Source of the DNA: Ktedonobacter sp.
GTDB lineage: Bacteria; Chloroflexota; Ktedonobacteria; Ktedonobacterales; Ktedonobacteraceae
Direction: 5' to 3'
Length of the DNA: 5,494 nt
NCBI GenBank assembly: GCA_003450555.1
Contig: DMFQ01000146.1
Location: forward strand, 1-5,494
Below are positions 1 to 4,916 of this stretch, one piece after another. The position numbers and the translations under genes are program-made. How positions within the stretch are numbered: the stretch's first letter is position 1; each line of letters begins with the position of its first letter. The notes beneath the pieces were generated by a model. The model made no database searches and was not told where the DNA came from. It worked only from the letters and a program-made list of their open reading frames with translations.

Positions 1-1250
1 GCGTAACTGCCCAGAAGATAGGGGTCGCCGCTGGCGTAGCTCAACGCCGCCCTACCGGTATAGTGGGCACTGATACCAGGGAAGACACGCTCCAATTGCT
101 GCAGGCAGTTCTGGGCAGAGCGCTGGATGTTCGCGGAATCATCAGCAGTGGAGTATGCCGCCGCTGGCGCATAAGCGGCTCCTCTCTGCCCGCTTGTATA
201 ATCGACGAGCAAACCACTTGAGCCTGTTTGACCAATGGAGGCGTCCCAGAGCGTCTGAATATCCAGGTCCGTGATAATAAAGCCGCTGTGAGGGTGGGGC
301 CAGGGACCATCCTCGTACCAGTAAGGCAGATCGAACTGCAAGAAGAGCTTGGAGATCGTGCCGTAGCCAAGTTGTTCGATAGCAACTTGCTTCAGGGGAT
401 CAAATCCGGCCCGCTGGTAATCGACGTGGCGTAAGGTGCTAAACGGCAGCGTGAGGATCGCGCATTCGCACTGCACTTCCAAGGAGCCACCAGCGGTGGC
501 GAACGTCAAGGTGAGCGAAGCGTCGCTCTTTCGTTCGAGCGCCACCAATTGATGGCGCAAGTGGATACACCCTTCCGGCAAACTGTGGGCAATAGCCAGC
601 GGCAGTTGCTCGTTCCCGCCCACGATTTTGCTGCTTCCTTGCATCGGCCCGGAAGTGGTTGAACCCCTCGACGGGTCTCGCGAGCCAAACAGATAGACCA
701 GGTTGAGAGAACTCTGCTCGCTTGTATCCAGGCCGTAGAAACCGGTGCAGCCAGCATCCAGCAGGTGACCCACGGGCGCATCGTGCCCACCCTCGACATA
801 GTGCTCGATCCACTCATACACGCTCAGATGGTCGAGCCTGAACCCCTCCTGGGTAAAGCGAGCGTGGGTCGTGGGGTAACCAGCCTCCTGCACCTGCTGC
901 TGCAAGAGAGGAGCGAGCGCCTGGAAGTCCCTGGCCAGTTCTTCCGGGCTGTAATAGCGATTGAAGAAATACATGACGTTTTGTGCCCGATCTGCTCTTC
1001 CCCACCCCAGGTCGATGGTGTTGAGACCGAAGCGCTCGATCAGCTGGTGGATGGTCTCATGGTCGCCATCGATGAATTCACCGCACCACTCGCTAACCAT
1101 ACCGTCCGCCCAGGTGGTGGTATCGGAGTGCATGCGACCACCAATGCGTTCGGACGCTTCGTAGATGCTGCACGAGAGACCAGCATCCTGCAAAGTCAGA
1201 GCTGCGCTGAGTCCCGCAATTCCTGCACCGACGATAGCGATCCGGGGCAT
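1..1250 (-). CDS. Flavin monoamine oxidase family protein (FAD-dependent amine oxidase), C-terminus outside window
   Basis: The minus strand reads open without a stop from an ATG at 1250 to the left edge, giving 416 residues. Residues 4-18 hold the FAD-binding Rossmann motif (GAGIAG at 8-13), with the ribose-binding acidic residue E31 in IYEASERIGGR; this GG-R motif is typical of amine oxidases. SEWCGEFID (53-61) matches the conserved segment after it. GGNEQLPLAIA (211-221) and the Lys in GTISKLFLQF (K301, the position of the flavin-N5 lysine in monoamine oxidases) follow in the expected order. YASGDPYLLGSY (405-416) is the usual motif just before the C-terminal FAD-binding segment, so only the last ~50-80 residues should be missing. 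Family members oxidise primary or polyamine-type amines to aldehydes with release of H2O2 and ammonia; the substrate here cannot be told. No signal peptide is seen, so a cytoplasmic enzyme is likely. AGGAG at 1258-1262 lies 7 bases before the ATG and supports this start. Confidence 0.93.
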   Translation of the reverse strand, partial: MPRIAIVGAGIAGLSAALTLQDAGLSCSIYEASERIGGRMHSDTTTWADGMVSEWCGEFIDGDHETIHQLIERFGLNTIDLGWGRADRAQNVMYFFNRYYSPEELARDFQALAPLLQQQVQEAGYPTTHARFTQEGFRLDHLSVYEWIEHYVEGGHDAPVGHLLDAGCTGFYGLDTSEQSSLNLVYLFGSRDPSRGSTTSGPMQGSSKIVGGNEQLPLAIAHSLPEGCIHLRHQLVALERKSDASLTLTFATAGGSLEVQCECAILTLPFSTLRHVDYQRAGFDPLKQVAIEQLGYGTISKLFLQFDLPYWYEDGPWPHPHSGFIITDLDIQTLWDASIGQTGSSGLLVDYTSGQRGAAYAPAAAYSTADDSANIQRSAQNCLQQLERVFPGISAHYTGRAALSYASGDPYLLGSY

Positions 1251-1442
1251 GGTTCTTCTCCTATCCAGGTGACTGAGAGGTATGAAAAGAAGATCGCTCT
1301 CCTACCTCGTTCTTCTGACGAACAATGATCACCGTCACATACTCAGCAATGACAACTCAAAAAAGCTATTGTGTTCAAATACCACTTCGTTTTCCCGATA
1401 CCATACAGTTTCGCCAGCAGGTTGTAAAGCGGGAGAAGCATG

Positions 1443-1991
1443 CTAGTCCTGACTCTTGTTCTCCGACTGAGAGTACTCGATGGTAAGGTAGGTAACGGCA
1501 TCCCACGCGTTGTGGATGCCGATGAATAGGAGCAGAACCGTAGCCGCACCGATGCCGAACAGTACCGGCACCGGATTGCTCTGGAGCAGAATCGCCGCGA
1601 CGACGAGCACTGTGTAGGAGACGAGTGGAAATACCGTATGCCACAGCCAGTCTTCCAGCACCGGTTTGTAGTCAGTTTGACGGCGCGTCCGTCGTACAAC
1701 AATGACGACGTACGTCACTCCCCCTAGACCAGAGAGGCCAAGCAGAAGGCCAGCATTCCAGAGTGCCTGCCACGGTGCGCTGAGAATAGCGGCGACGAGG
1801 AGCGTGACACAAAAATGCACGACAGTTGGCGTGCCGAATGCCGCAACCGTCCCACTCGACCTTCGCACCCGAGACCCCGCGATCAAGGTGATCACAACGA
1901 ACATCAATCCAGTCAGCGCCCCAGCAGAGGAACCGATAATGACGTAAAAGTTTTGCCAGGTGGCAAGCGGCGACACCGCAGCCTCTTGCAT
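1443..1991 (-). CDS. Small multi-pass integral membrane protein of unknown function
   Basis: This 182-residue protein is very hydrophobic, with about five likely membrane segments: NFYVIIGSSAGALTGLMFVV near the N-terminus, then VVHFCVTLLVAAIL, LLLGLSGLGGVTYVVIVV, PLVSYTVLVVAAILL and VLFGIGAATVLLLFIGI. A basic loop (VVRRTRRQTDYKP) follows the third segment and the tail is polar (YSQSENKSQD). The opening ATWQNFYVIIGSSAGALTGL is a pattern I associate with an uncharacterised bacterial membrane family; no function is known to me and there are no catalytic motifs. I chose the ATG at 1991 because AAGGGGGG (1999-2006) sits 7 bases upstream and relatives usually have a short stretch before WQNFY. A second in-frame ATG at 2036 adds 15 residues (197 in all); it has a stronger GGAGG (2040-2044), but only 3 bases away. 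The gene is 192 bases upstream of the amine oxidase on the same strand, too far to claim coupling. Confidence 0.8.
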   Translation of the reverse strand: MQEAAVSPLATWQNFYVIIGSSAGALTGLMFVVITLIAGSRVRRSSGTVAAFGTPTVVHFCVTLLVAAILSAPWQALWNAGLLLGLSGLGGVTYVVIVVRRTRRQTDYKPVLEDWLWHTVFPLVSYTVLVVAAILLQSNPVPVLFGIGAATVLLLFIGIHNAWDAVTYLTIEYSQSENKSQD

Positions 1992-1998
1992 GATGAAT

Positions 1999-2006
1999 CC
2001 CCCCTT
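1999..2006 (-). promoter_or_regulatory. Ribosome binding site supporting the start at 1991
   Basis: On the minus strand AAGGGGGG lies 7 bases before the ATG at 1991. The competing ATG at 2036 has AGGAGG but only 3 bases of spacing, which is poor. The two sites leave the start undecided, with 1991 preferred. Confidence 0.45.
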
Positions 2007-2036
2007 CGATGTCAATGCAAACGTTAGATAGCTCAT

Positions 2037-2391
2037 TCGCCTCCTCGCTGATACGTATGAGGCAAGGTCGGATGGTTTGAATCAAAGAGAAACAAACATG
2101 CTTGGTATGGCTCAATCAGGGAGGAACACCTGAAAGGAGGTTGCGCAGCTTTTCACGCCTCTTTTCTCGGCACCGCCCTCTCCTTTCCGGGTTGATTTAA
2201 CCGGCGAAGCTTTACAGCCCTAAAAGCACTGGTTGCAAAAATCCTGGCTCTCCCTCAACCTCGATCATAGGCGCATGTGTCAGTGGAGTGAGCGTCTTTT
2301 CTGCGAGCGTTAGGGCTCCGTTCCAGAAACCGCCCAAAGATTCCAGGGCGTTTTGTAACCATACGTAGACAGAGTCGATTTCCCGCCTGAT
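2037..2391. other. Intergenic region, about 355 bases, with an unexplained open stretch
   Basis: No convincing gene lies here. On the minus strand the stretch 2391 to 2212 stays open for 59 codons directly after, and in frame with, the stop of the SnoaL-like gene; its product looks protein-like (for example LESLGGFWNGAL, then THAPMIEVEGEPGF) but has no ATG or GTG start near its beginning. CCGG at 2187-2190 and at 2201-2204 form a short weak hairpin, without a clear T-run. ATACGTAT at 2051-2058 is a perfect 8-base palindrome upstream of the membrane-protein gene. I find no convincing sigma-70 promoter pair for that gene. Confidence 0.5.
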
Positions 2392-2715
2392 CTAGCGGAT
2401 CACGAAACGTTCGATCAGGCCTCCCCGCATAGTAAAGAAAAAGGTGCCCGGCCCGGAATACCCACCTGTAGACGTGACATTCACCTCGACAGCAGTTCCC
2501 TCCGTATTCTTTTCTTGTACCACGTCAATATGCATCTGCACCCCAAACGTTTCTCGCTCGGCCCACGCCCGAATAGCCTCAGATCCTTGATACGTTGCAC
2601 CATCAACGACCGTGGCGAAACGCCCAAATAACGCCAGAAACTCATCGAGCCGTCCCTCGTTGATCGTCTCGATGGTCCGACGAACAAGAGGTGAATGAAG
2701 AGACGCAACATTCAT
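2392..2715 (-). CDS. SnoaL/NTF2-like domain protein
   Basis: The product is 107 residues, the size of a single NTF2-like cone-shaped domain. The layout fits the family: N-terminal helices (SPLVRRTIETINEGRLDEFLALF, about 8-30) with the typical 'few residues after N-E-G-R-L-D' pattern, a short TVVDGATYQGSEAIRAWAERE segment (35-55) equal to the 'D...G.eaIraf...' motif, then strands (MHIDVVQEKN, TAVEVNVTSTG, TFFFTMRGG) ending in GLIERFVIR, the usual last strand. Such proteins may be small isomerases, hydrolases or ligand-binding proteins; no catalytic residues allow a choice and the ligand is unknown. AAGGAG at 2726-2731 lies 10 bases before the ATG, a little long but acceptable. No signal peptide, so probably cytoplasmic. 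It stands alone, 370 bases from tag. Confidence 0.82.
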   Translation of the reverse strand: MNVASLHSPLVRRTIETINEGRLDEFLALFGRFATVVDGATYQGSEAIRAWAERETFGVQMHIDVVQEKNTEGTAVEVNVTSTGGYSGPGTFFFTMRGGLIERFVIR

Positions 2716-3084
2716 GATATGAGAACTCCTTGCACAGCTGGCGCTCTCTCATCGAGCATGCTTGCATCGGCCAACAATACCAATATACCACAATACTACA
2801 GATAGATAGAGCTTGCTGAACAAGAGAGAGATAACCCTCGGGTGTGTTTCGTCACGGAGACGGCAGTGCCAGGTCATCAGCGGCCAGACTCACTTCAAGC
2901 GTGCCTCATGCCTCAGTACGCTCATGGCGAGCGGTGAAGAGGCCCTCCTCACTGACAAATAGGAATTATTGTCGCTAACATCTTTGGGGATGTCTGCATC
3001 ATTGTTAGGATCATTACCTCGCTCTTCACTAGAGAGACACGGGAGCAGATCTTAGAGGAAGTTTCGCCTTACGATGGCTGTACT
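2716..3084. other. Intergenic region, about 370 bases, between SnoaL-like gene and tag
   Basis: The part next to the SnoaL-like gene (about 2770-2820) is AT-rich with short repeated motifs such as GATAGATAG on the plus strand and probably holds that gene's promoter, but I cannot fix -35/-10 boxes. An imperfect hairpin lies at 2934-2952 (eight base pairs including one mismatch-interrupted stem, three-base loop) without a T-run on either side. From 2956 to 3093 the plus strand is open for 45 codons with no usual start codon. I see no RNA gene. Confidence 0.5.
2934..2952. repeat. Small inverted repeat, possible hairpin
   Basis: GTGA-A-GAG (2934-2941) pairs with CTC-C-TCAC (2945-2952) with one A/C mismatch and a loop of three bases. 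It sits about 130 bases past the 3' end of tag on the minus strand. No T-run follows it on either strand, so a factor-independent terminator is not supported. Confidence 0.35.
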
Positions 3085-3678
3085 CTATCCTGATGACAGT
3101 GTTCTCACTTCTTGCCAGCGGAAACAAGGCACCATGTGATCATTCACCATTCCAACCGCTTGCATAAAAGCATAACAAATGGTAGAACCGACAAAGGTAA
3201 AACCACGCTGCTTGAGCTCCTTGCTCATCGCATCCGATTGCCTGGTACTGGCAGGAACTTCCTGCATCGTTTGCCAGGCATTCTGCAATGGGCGCCCATC
3301 AACAAAGCGCCAGAGAAAGGCATCGAAACTGCCACATTGGGATTGGACCTCAAGAAACGAGCGCGCGTTCTGAATGGTGGCCTTGACTTTCAGCTGGTTT
3401 CGCACAATCTCAGGATTCGCCAACAACTCCTGCACTTTCCGGTCATCATAGTGAGCGATTTTATTCGCGTCAAAGCCATCAAACGCCTCGAAATATCCAA
3501 CGCGCTTTTTGAGGATCAACGACCAACTCAAGCCCGCCTGCACCCCTTCGAGAATCAGCATCTCAAAAAGCTTGCGGTCATCATGCACAGGCACTCCCCA
3601 TTCGTTATCATGGTAATCGATGTATTGTTGGCTGGCTAAGGCCCAGGCACATCTTTGCAACACGATGGTCTCACTCAT
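3085..3678 (-). CDS. tag: DNA-3-methyladenine glycosylase I
   Basis: This 197-residue protein matches the Tag family over its whole length. Tag removes N3-methyladenine from alkylated DNA by cutting the N-glycosidic bond, the first step of base excision repair, in the cytoplasm. Recognisable blocks are RCAW (9-12), YIDYHDNEWGVP (19-30), LFEMLILEGVQAGLSW (37-52), RGFTFVGSTICYAFMQAVG (158-176) and VNDHMVPC (178-185). The four zinc ligands known from E. coli Tag (Cys4, His17, His175, Cys179) correspond to C10, H23, H181 and C185; the residue equal to E. coli Glu38 is E44 and the base-stacking Trp46 is W52. All are present, so the enzyme should be active. AAGGAG at 3686-3691 lies 7 bases before the ATG. 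The N-terminus carries about six residues more than E. coli Tag. It stands alone here, not next to ada or alkA. Confidence 0.97.
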   Translation of the reverse strand: MSETIVLQRCAWALASQQYIDYHDNEWGVPVHDDRKLFEMLILEGVQAGLSWSLILKKRVGYFEAFDGFDANKIAHYDDRKVQELLANPEIVRNQLKVKATIQNARSFLEVQSQCGSFDAFLWRFVDGRPLQNAWQTMQEVPASTRQSDAMSKELKQRGFTFVGSTICYAFMQAVGMVNDHMVPCFRWQEVRTLSSG

Positions 3679-3737
3679 CTCATGACTCCTTCTGTCTCCT
3701 CGTCCCAGCGCACATACAACGTTGGCAGTGAGCGAAA

Positions 3738-3751
3738 CTCATGCCCATGAG
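3738..3751. repeat. Short perfect inverted repeat upstream of tag
   Basis: CTCATG (3738-3743) and CATGAG (3746-3751) form a perfect 6-base inverted repeat with two central bases, about 60 bases upstream of the tag start. A second perfect palindrome, CGAGGCCTCG, lies at 3762-3771. Either could be a binding site for a dimeric regulator, but nothing else in the sequence shows this. Confidence 0.3.
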
Positions 3752-3784
3752 GAGAGCCAGGCGAGGCCTCGTCATAAATAGGAA

Positions 3785-3813
3785 GCCAAGCTGGAGGCTT
3801 GCTCCAGCAAGGC
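3785..3813. repeat. Imperfect hairpin in leader of the transposase fragment
   Basis: GCTGGAG (3790-3796) pairs with CTCCAGC (3802-3808) around a 5-base loop. Beyond an AA/AA internal bulge, GCC (3785-3787) pairs with GGC (3811-3813). No T-run follows on either strand. It lies about 50 bases before the transposase start and could belong to the leader of the former insertion sequence. Confidence 0.55.
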
Positions 3814-3865
3814 ATTGCTCCTATCATTGTGGTAGTCACACACTACAACGAGAGGAGACAACCCT

Positions 3866-4021
3866 ATGGTATCCCAAGACTCACTGCTTGTCACGTTAGT
3901 CACATTGGTTGATCGTCTACCCATGCCAGCACTTGCCATGAAACGAGGACGAGGGCATCCCAAGGTATCCACCGATCAACTGTTCTTAAAGGCCTTAGTC
4001 ATCATGATCGTACGTCACTAG
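3866..4021 (+). pseudogene. Transposase fragment, N-terminal 51 codons only
   Basis: The ATG at 3866 follows AGAGGAG (3851-3857) with 8 bases of spacing, so this is the original start. The product begins MVSQDSLLVTLVTLVDRLP and contains KRGRGHPKV (26-34), then DQLFLKALVIMIVRH (37-51), after which a TAG at 4019 ends the frame. This N-terminal pattern resembles IS4-type transposases that start with a basic RGRG.PK.Y segment followed by LFLKALVIMI; I recognise the pattern but not a specific element. A full enzyme would be several hundred residues, so the catalytic domain is entirely lacking and the fragment cannot move anything. The break coincides with the point where a nitroreductase tail begins in another frame, so a deletion, rather than a point mutation, truncated it. 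I saw no clear terminal inverted repeats. Confidence 0.72.
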
Positions 4022-4092
4022 TATATGCCCACTATCAAGAGAAAACGACTCGTGAAATTCCTGTCATTGCACTCGAACGACCAGCCCAATAA
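4022..4092 (+). pseudogene. 3' remnant of a deazaflavin (F420)-dependent nitroreductase
   Basis: In the frame of position 4024 the plus strand encodes about 23 residues ending at a TAA at 4090-4092. The segment YQEKTTREIPVIALERP matches the C-terminal motif of the Ddn/TIGR00026 nitroreductase family; M. tuberculosis Ddn ends in YQSWTDRTIPIVVCEP, which aligns without gaps. Family members use reduced cofactor F420 to reduce quinones or nitro compounds. The remaining ~120 residues normally upstream, including the F420-binding part, are missing: the sequence before about 4020 is the transposase fragment in another frame. The piece is too short to be functional. It suggests that an F420-using gene once stood here. 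The identification rests on one short motif. Confidence 0.65.
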
Positions 4093-4178
4093 CTCACCTG
4101 ATGTACTGTGCATCGGCTTGTAGTCTGCAATTACATAGATGCACCAGGGAAAGTGAGAAAAGCGAGCTAGTGGACTGA

Positions 4179-4198
4179 CGCAAACTGCCGCTTTTGCG
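4179..4198. repeat. Perfect 6-base hairpin
   Basis: CGCAAA (4179-4184) and TTTGCG (4193-4198) form a hairpin with an 8-base loop. It competes with the pair AAAAGCG (4158-4164) and CGCTTTT (4189-4195). It lies about 90 bases past the stop of the nitroreductase remnant and may be left from its terminator, but no T-run follows. Confidence 0.35.
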
Positions 4199-4278
4199 AA
4201 CGGATGTCCCAAGTAGCCGACACAGGTATCATAAAAGATTGGGACGATTGGGTTGAGTGAACTTTCAAATAGTGTAAC

Positions 4279-4313
4279 GCGCCTGGTCAATCACTCCCCC
4301 AGCGACCAGACGC
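4279..4313. repeat. Interrupted inverted repeat upstream of the glyoxalase promoter
   Basis: CTGGTC (4283-4288) pairs with GACCAG (4304-4309); after one C/A mismatch GCG (4279-4281) pairs with CGC (4311-4313). The 15-base loop is C-rich. The repeat ends 25 bases before the -35 box of the glyoxalase promoter, a position where an activator or repressor dimer could bind. Its role is inference only. Confidence 0.4.
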
Positions 4314-4338
4314 ATCATAGGGAAAAGCGCAGCGGTTT

Positions 4339-4367
4339 TTGACACGAGCATATGAGCGTGATACACT
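4339..4367 (+). promoter_or_regulatory. Sigma-70-type promoter for the glyoxalase-like gene
   Basis: A perfect -35 box TTGACA (4339-4344) is followed after exactly 17 bases by TACACT (4362-4367), a 4-of-6 match to TATAAT. TGA precedes the -10 box directly, giving the extended -10 TGn motif. Transcription would begin near 4374, leaving a leader of about 80 bases before the ATG at 4453. Confidence 0.65.
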
Positions 4368-4377
4368 GCGCTAGGCC

Positions 4378-4428
4378 GGTGCTTGGACTGCCATAAGTAT
4401 GAATCAAGCATTCAGATGTTGCCAGCAC
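4378..4428 (+). promoter_or_regulatory. Candidate structured 5' leader with alternative hairpins
   Basis: TGCTTG (4380-4385) can pair perfectly with CAAGCA (4405-4410) around a 19-base loop. The overlapping GTGCT (4379-4383) can instead pair with AGCAC (4424-4428), extended by two G-C pairs after a bulge. The two structures exclude each other and both end shortly before the ribosome binding site at about 4440-4445. A regulatory switch is possible, but no known riboswitch or attenuator is recognised, and short pairings like these arise by chance. Confidence 0.22.
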
Positions 4429-4452
4429 GAAGAGCGATGAAAGGAAACCACA

Positions 4453-4857
4453 ATGAAGTTGAACGCTAATGGATTGAGCCATCTTGGTCTGAGAGTCACC
4501 AATATAGCGCGGGCGAAACGCTTTTATGTTGATACACTCGGATGCCAATTGGTGAGGGAAATAGATGGAGCAGTGTTAGTCAACGTGTATGGAACGCTGA
4601 TTGGACTGTATGGATCCGATTCTTCTTCTTCAAGTGATGATCACTTCGATCCGTTTCGAGTCGGTCTGGATCATCTCGCACTAGCCGTAGAAGACACAAG
4701 CACCCTGGAAGACCTGAAGCGGGATTTAGACGCGGCAGGAGTACGCAACCATGGGGTTGAGGAAGATCTAGAGACCCATGACAAGTATATCAGTTTCTTT
4801 GACCCTGATGGCATTGCGTGGGAGCTCTATTGGATCTCGACTCGTCCCGACGTGTAA
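4453..4857 (+). CDS. Glyoxalase/bleomycin-resistance (VOC superfamily) protein
   Basis: The 134-residue product is a single VOC domain made of two beta-alpha-beta-beta-beta modules. Module one starts NGLSHLGLRVTNIARAKRFYVDTLGCQLV (6-34), module two VGLDHLALAVEDTSTLEDLKRDL (70-92), ending with FFDPDGIAWELYW (115-127). Likely metal ligands at the usual places are H10, H74 and E124, which suggests a metal-dependent enzyme such as a glyoxalase, dioxygenase or thiol transferase for antibiotics; the sequence alone does not decide the substrate. A run of five serines at 57-61 followed by SDDHFD-type acidic residues forms a loop between the modules. AAAGGA (4440-4445) lies 7 bases before the ATG. A strong promoter is seen at 4339-4367. 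The next gene begins 59 bases downstream on the same strand with no obvious terminator between, so the two may share a transcript. Confidence 0.9.
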   Translation: MKLNANGLSHLGLRVTNIARAKRFYVDTLGCQLVREIDGAVLVNVYGTLIGLYGSDSSSSSDDHFDPFRVGLDHLALAVEDTSTLEDLKRDLDAAGVRNHGVEEDLETHDKYISFFDPDGIAWELYWISTRPDV

Positions 4858-4916
4858 ACTGCGGATCGGTTGTTTGTACTCGCTACTTGTGCTATCCGTT
4901 TCAACAAATGTGCGTT

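Larger units (their letters stand above)
4093..4338. other. Intergenic region between nitroreductase remnant and glyoxalase promoter
   Basis: No gene that I can support. On the minus strand an open frame spans 4018-4290, but it runs antisense across the nitroreductase tail, has no Shine-Dalgarno sequence and no recognisable domain. Several inverted repeats are present: AAAAGCG (4158-4164) with CGCTTTT (4189-4195), CGCAAA (4179-4184) with TTTGCG (4193-4198), and a larger one at 4279-4313. The first two overlap and could not form together. Confidence 0.45.

Noticed and set aside
765..1328. A 187-codon open frame on the plus strand.
   Set aside because: It lies entirely antisense to the amine oxidase, whose motifs are unmistakable, and its product has no recognisable domain.
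1672..2115. A 147-codon open frame on the minus strand.
   Set aside because: It overlaps the membrane-protein gene in another frame; its product is cysteine-, histidine- and arginine-rich with no domain, whereas the other frame gives clean membrane segments.
2133..2140. A perfect plus-strand Shine-Dalgarno-like AAAGGAGG.
   Set aside because: No start codon follows at a usable distance and no open frame begins there; taken as chance.
3112..3639. A 175-codon open frame on the plus strand.
   Set aside because: It is antisense to tag, which has all its zinc ligands and family motifs; the antisense frame is a by-product of tag codon use.
4018..4290. A 90-codon open frame on the minus strand.
   Set aside because: It runs antisense through the nitroreductase tail, has no ribosome binding site and resembles no family I know.
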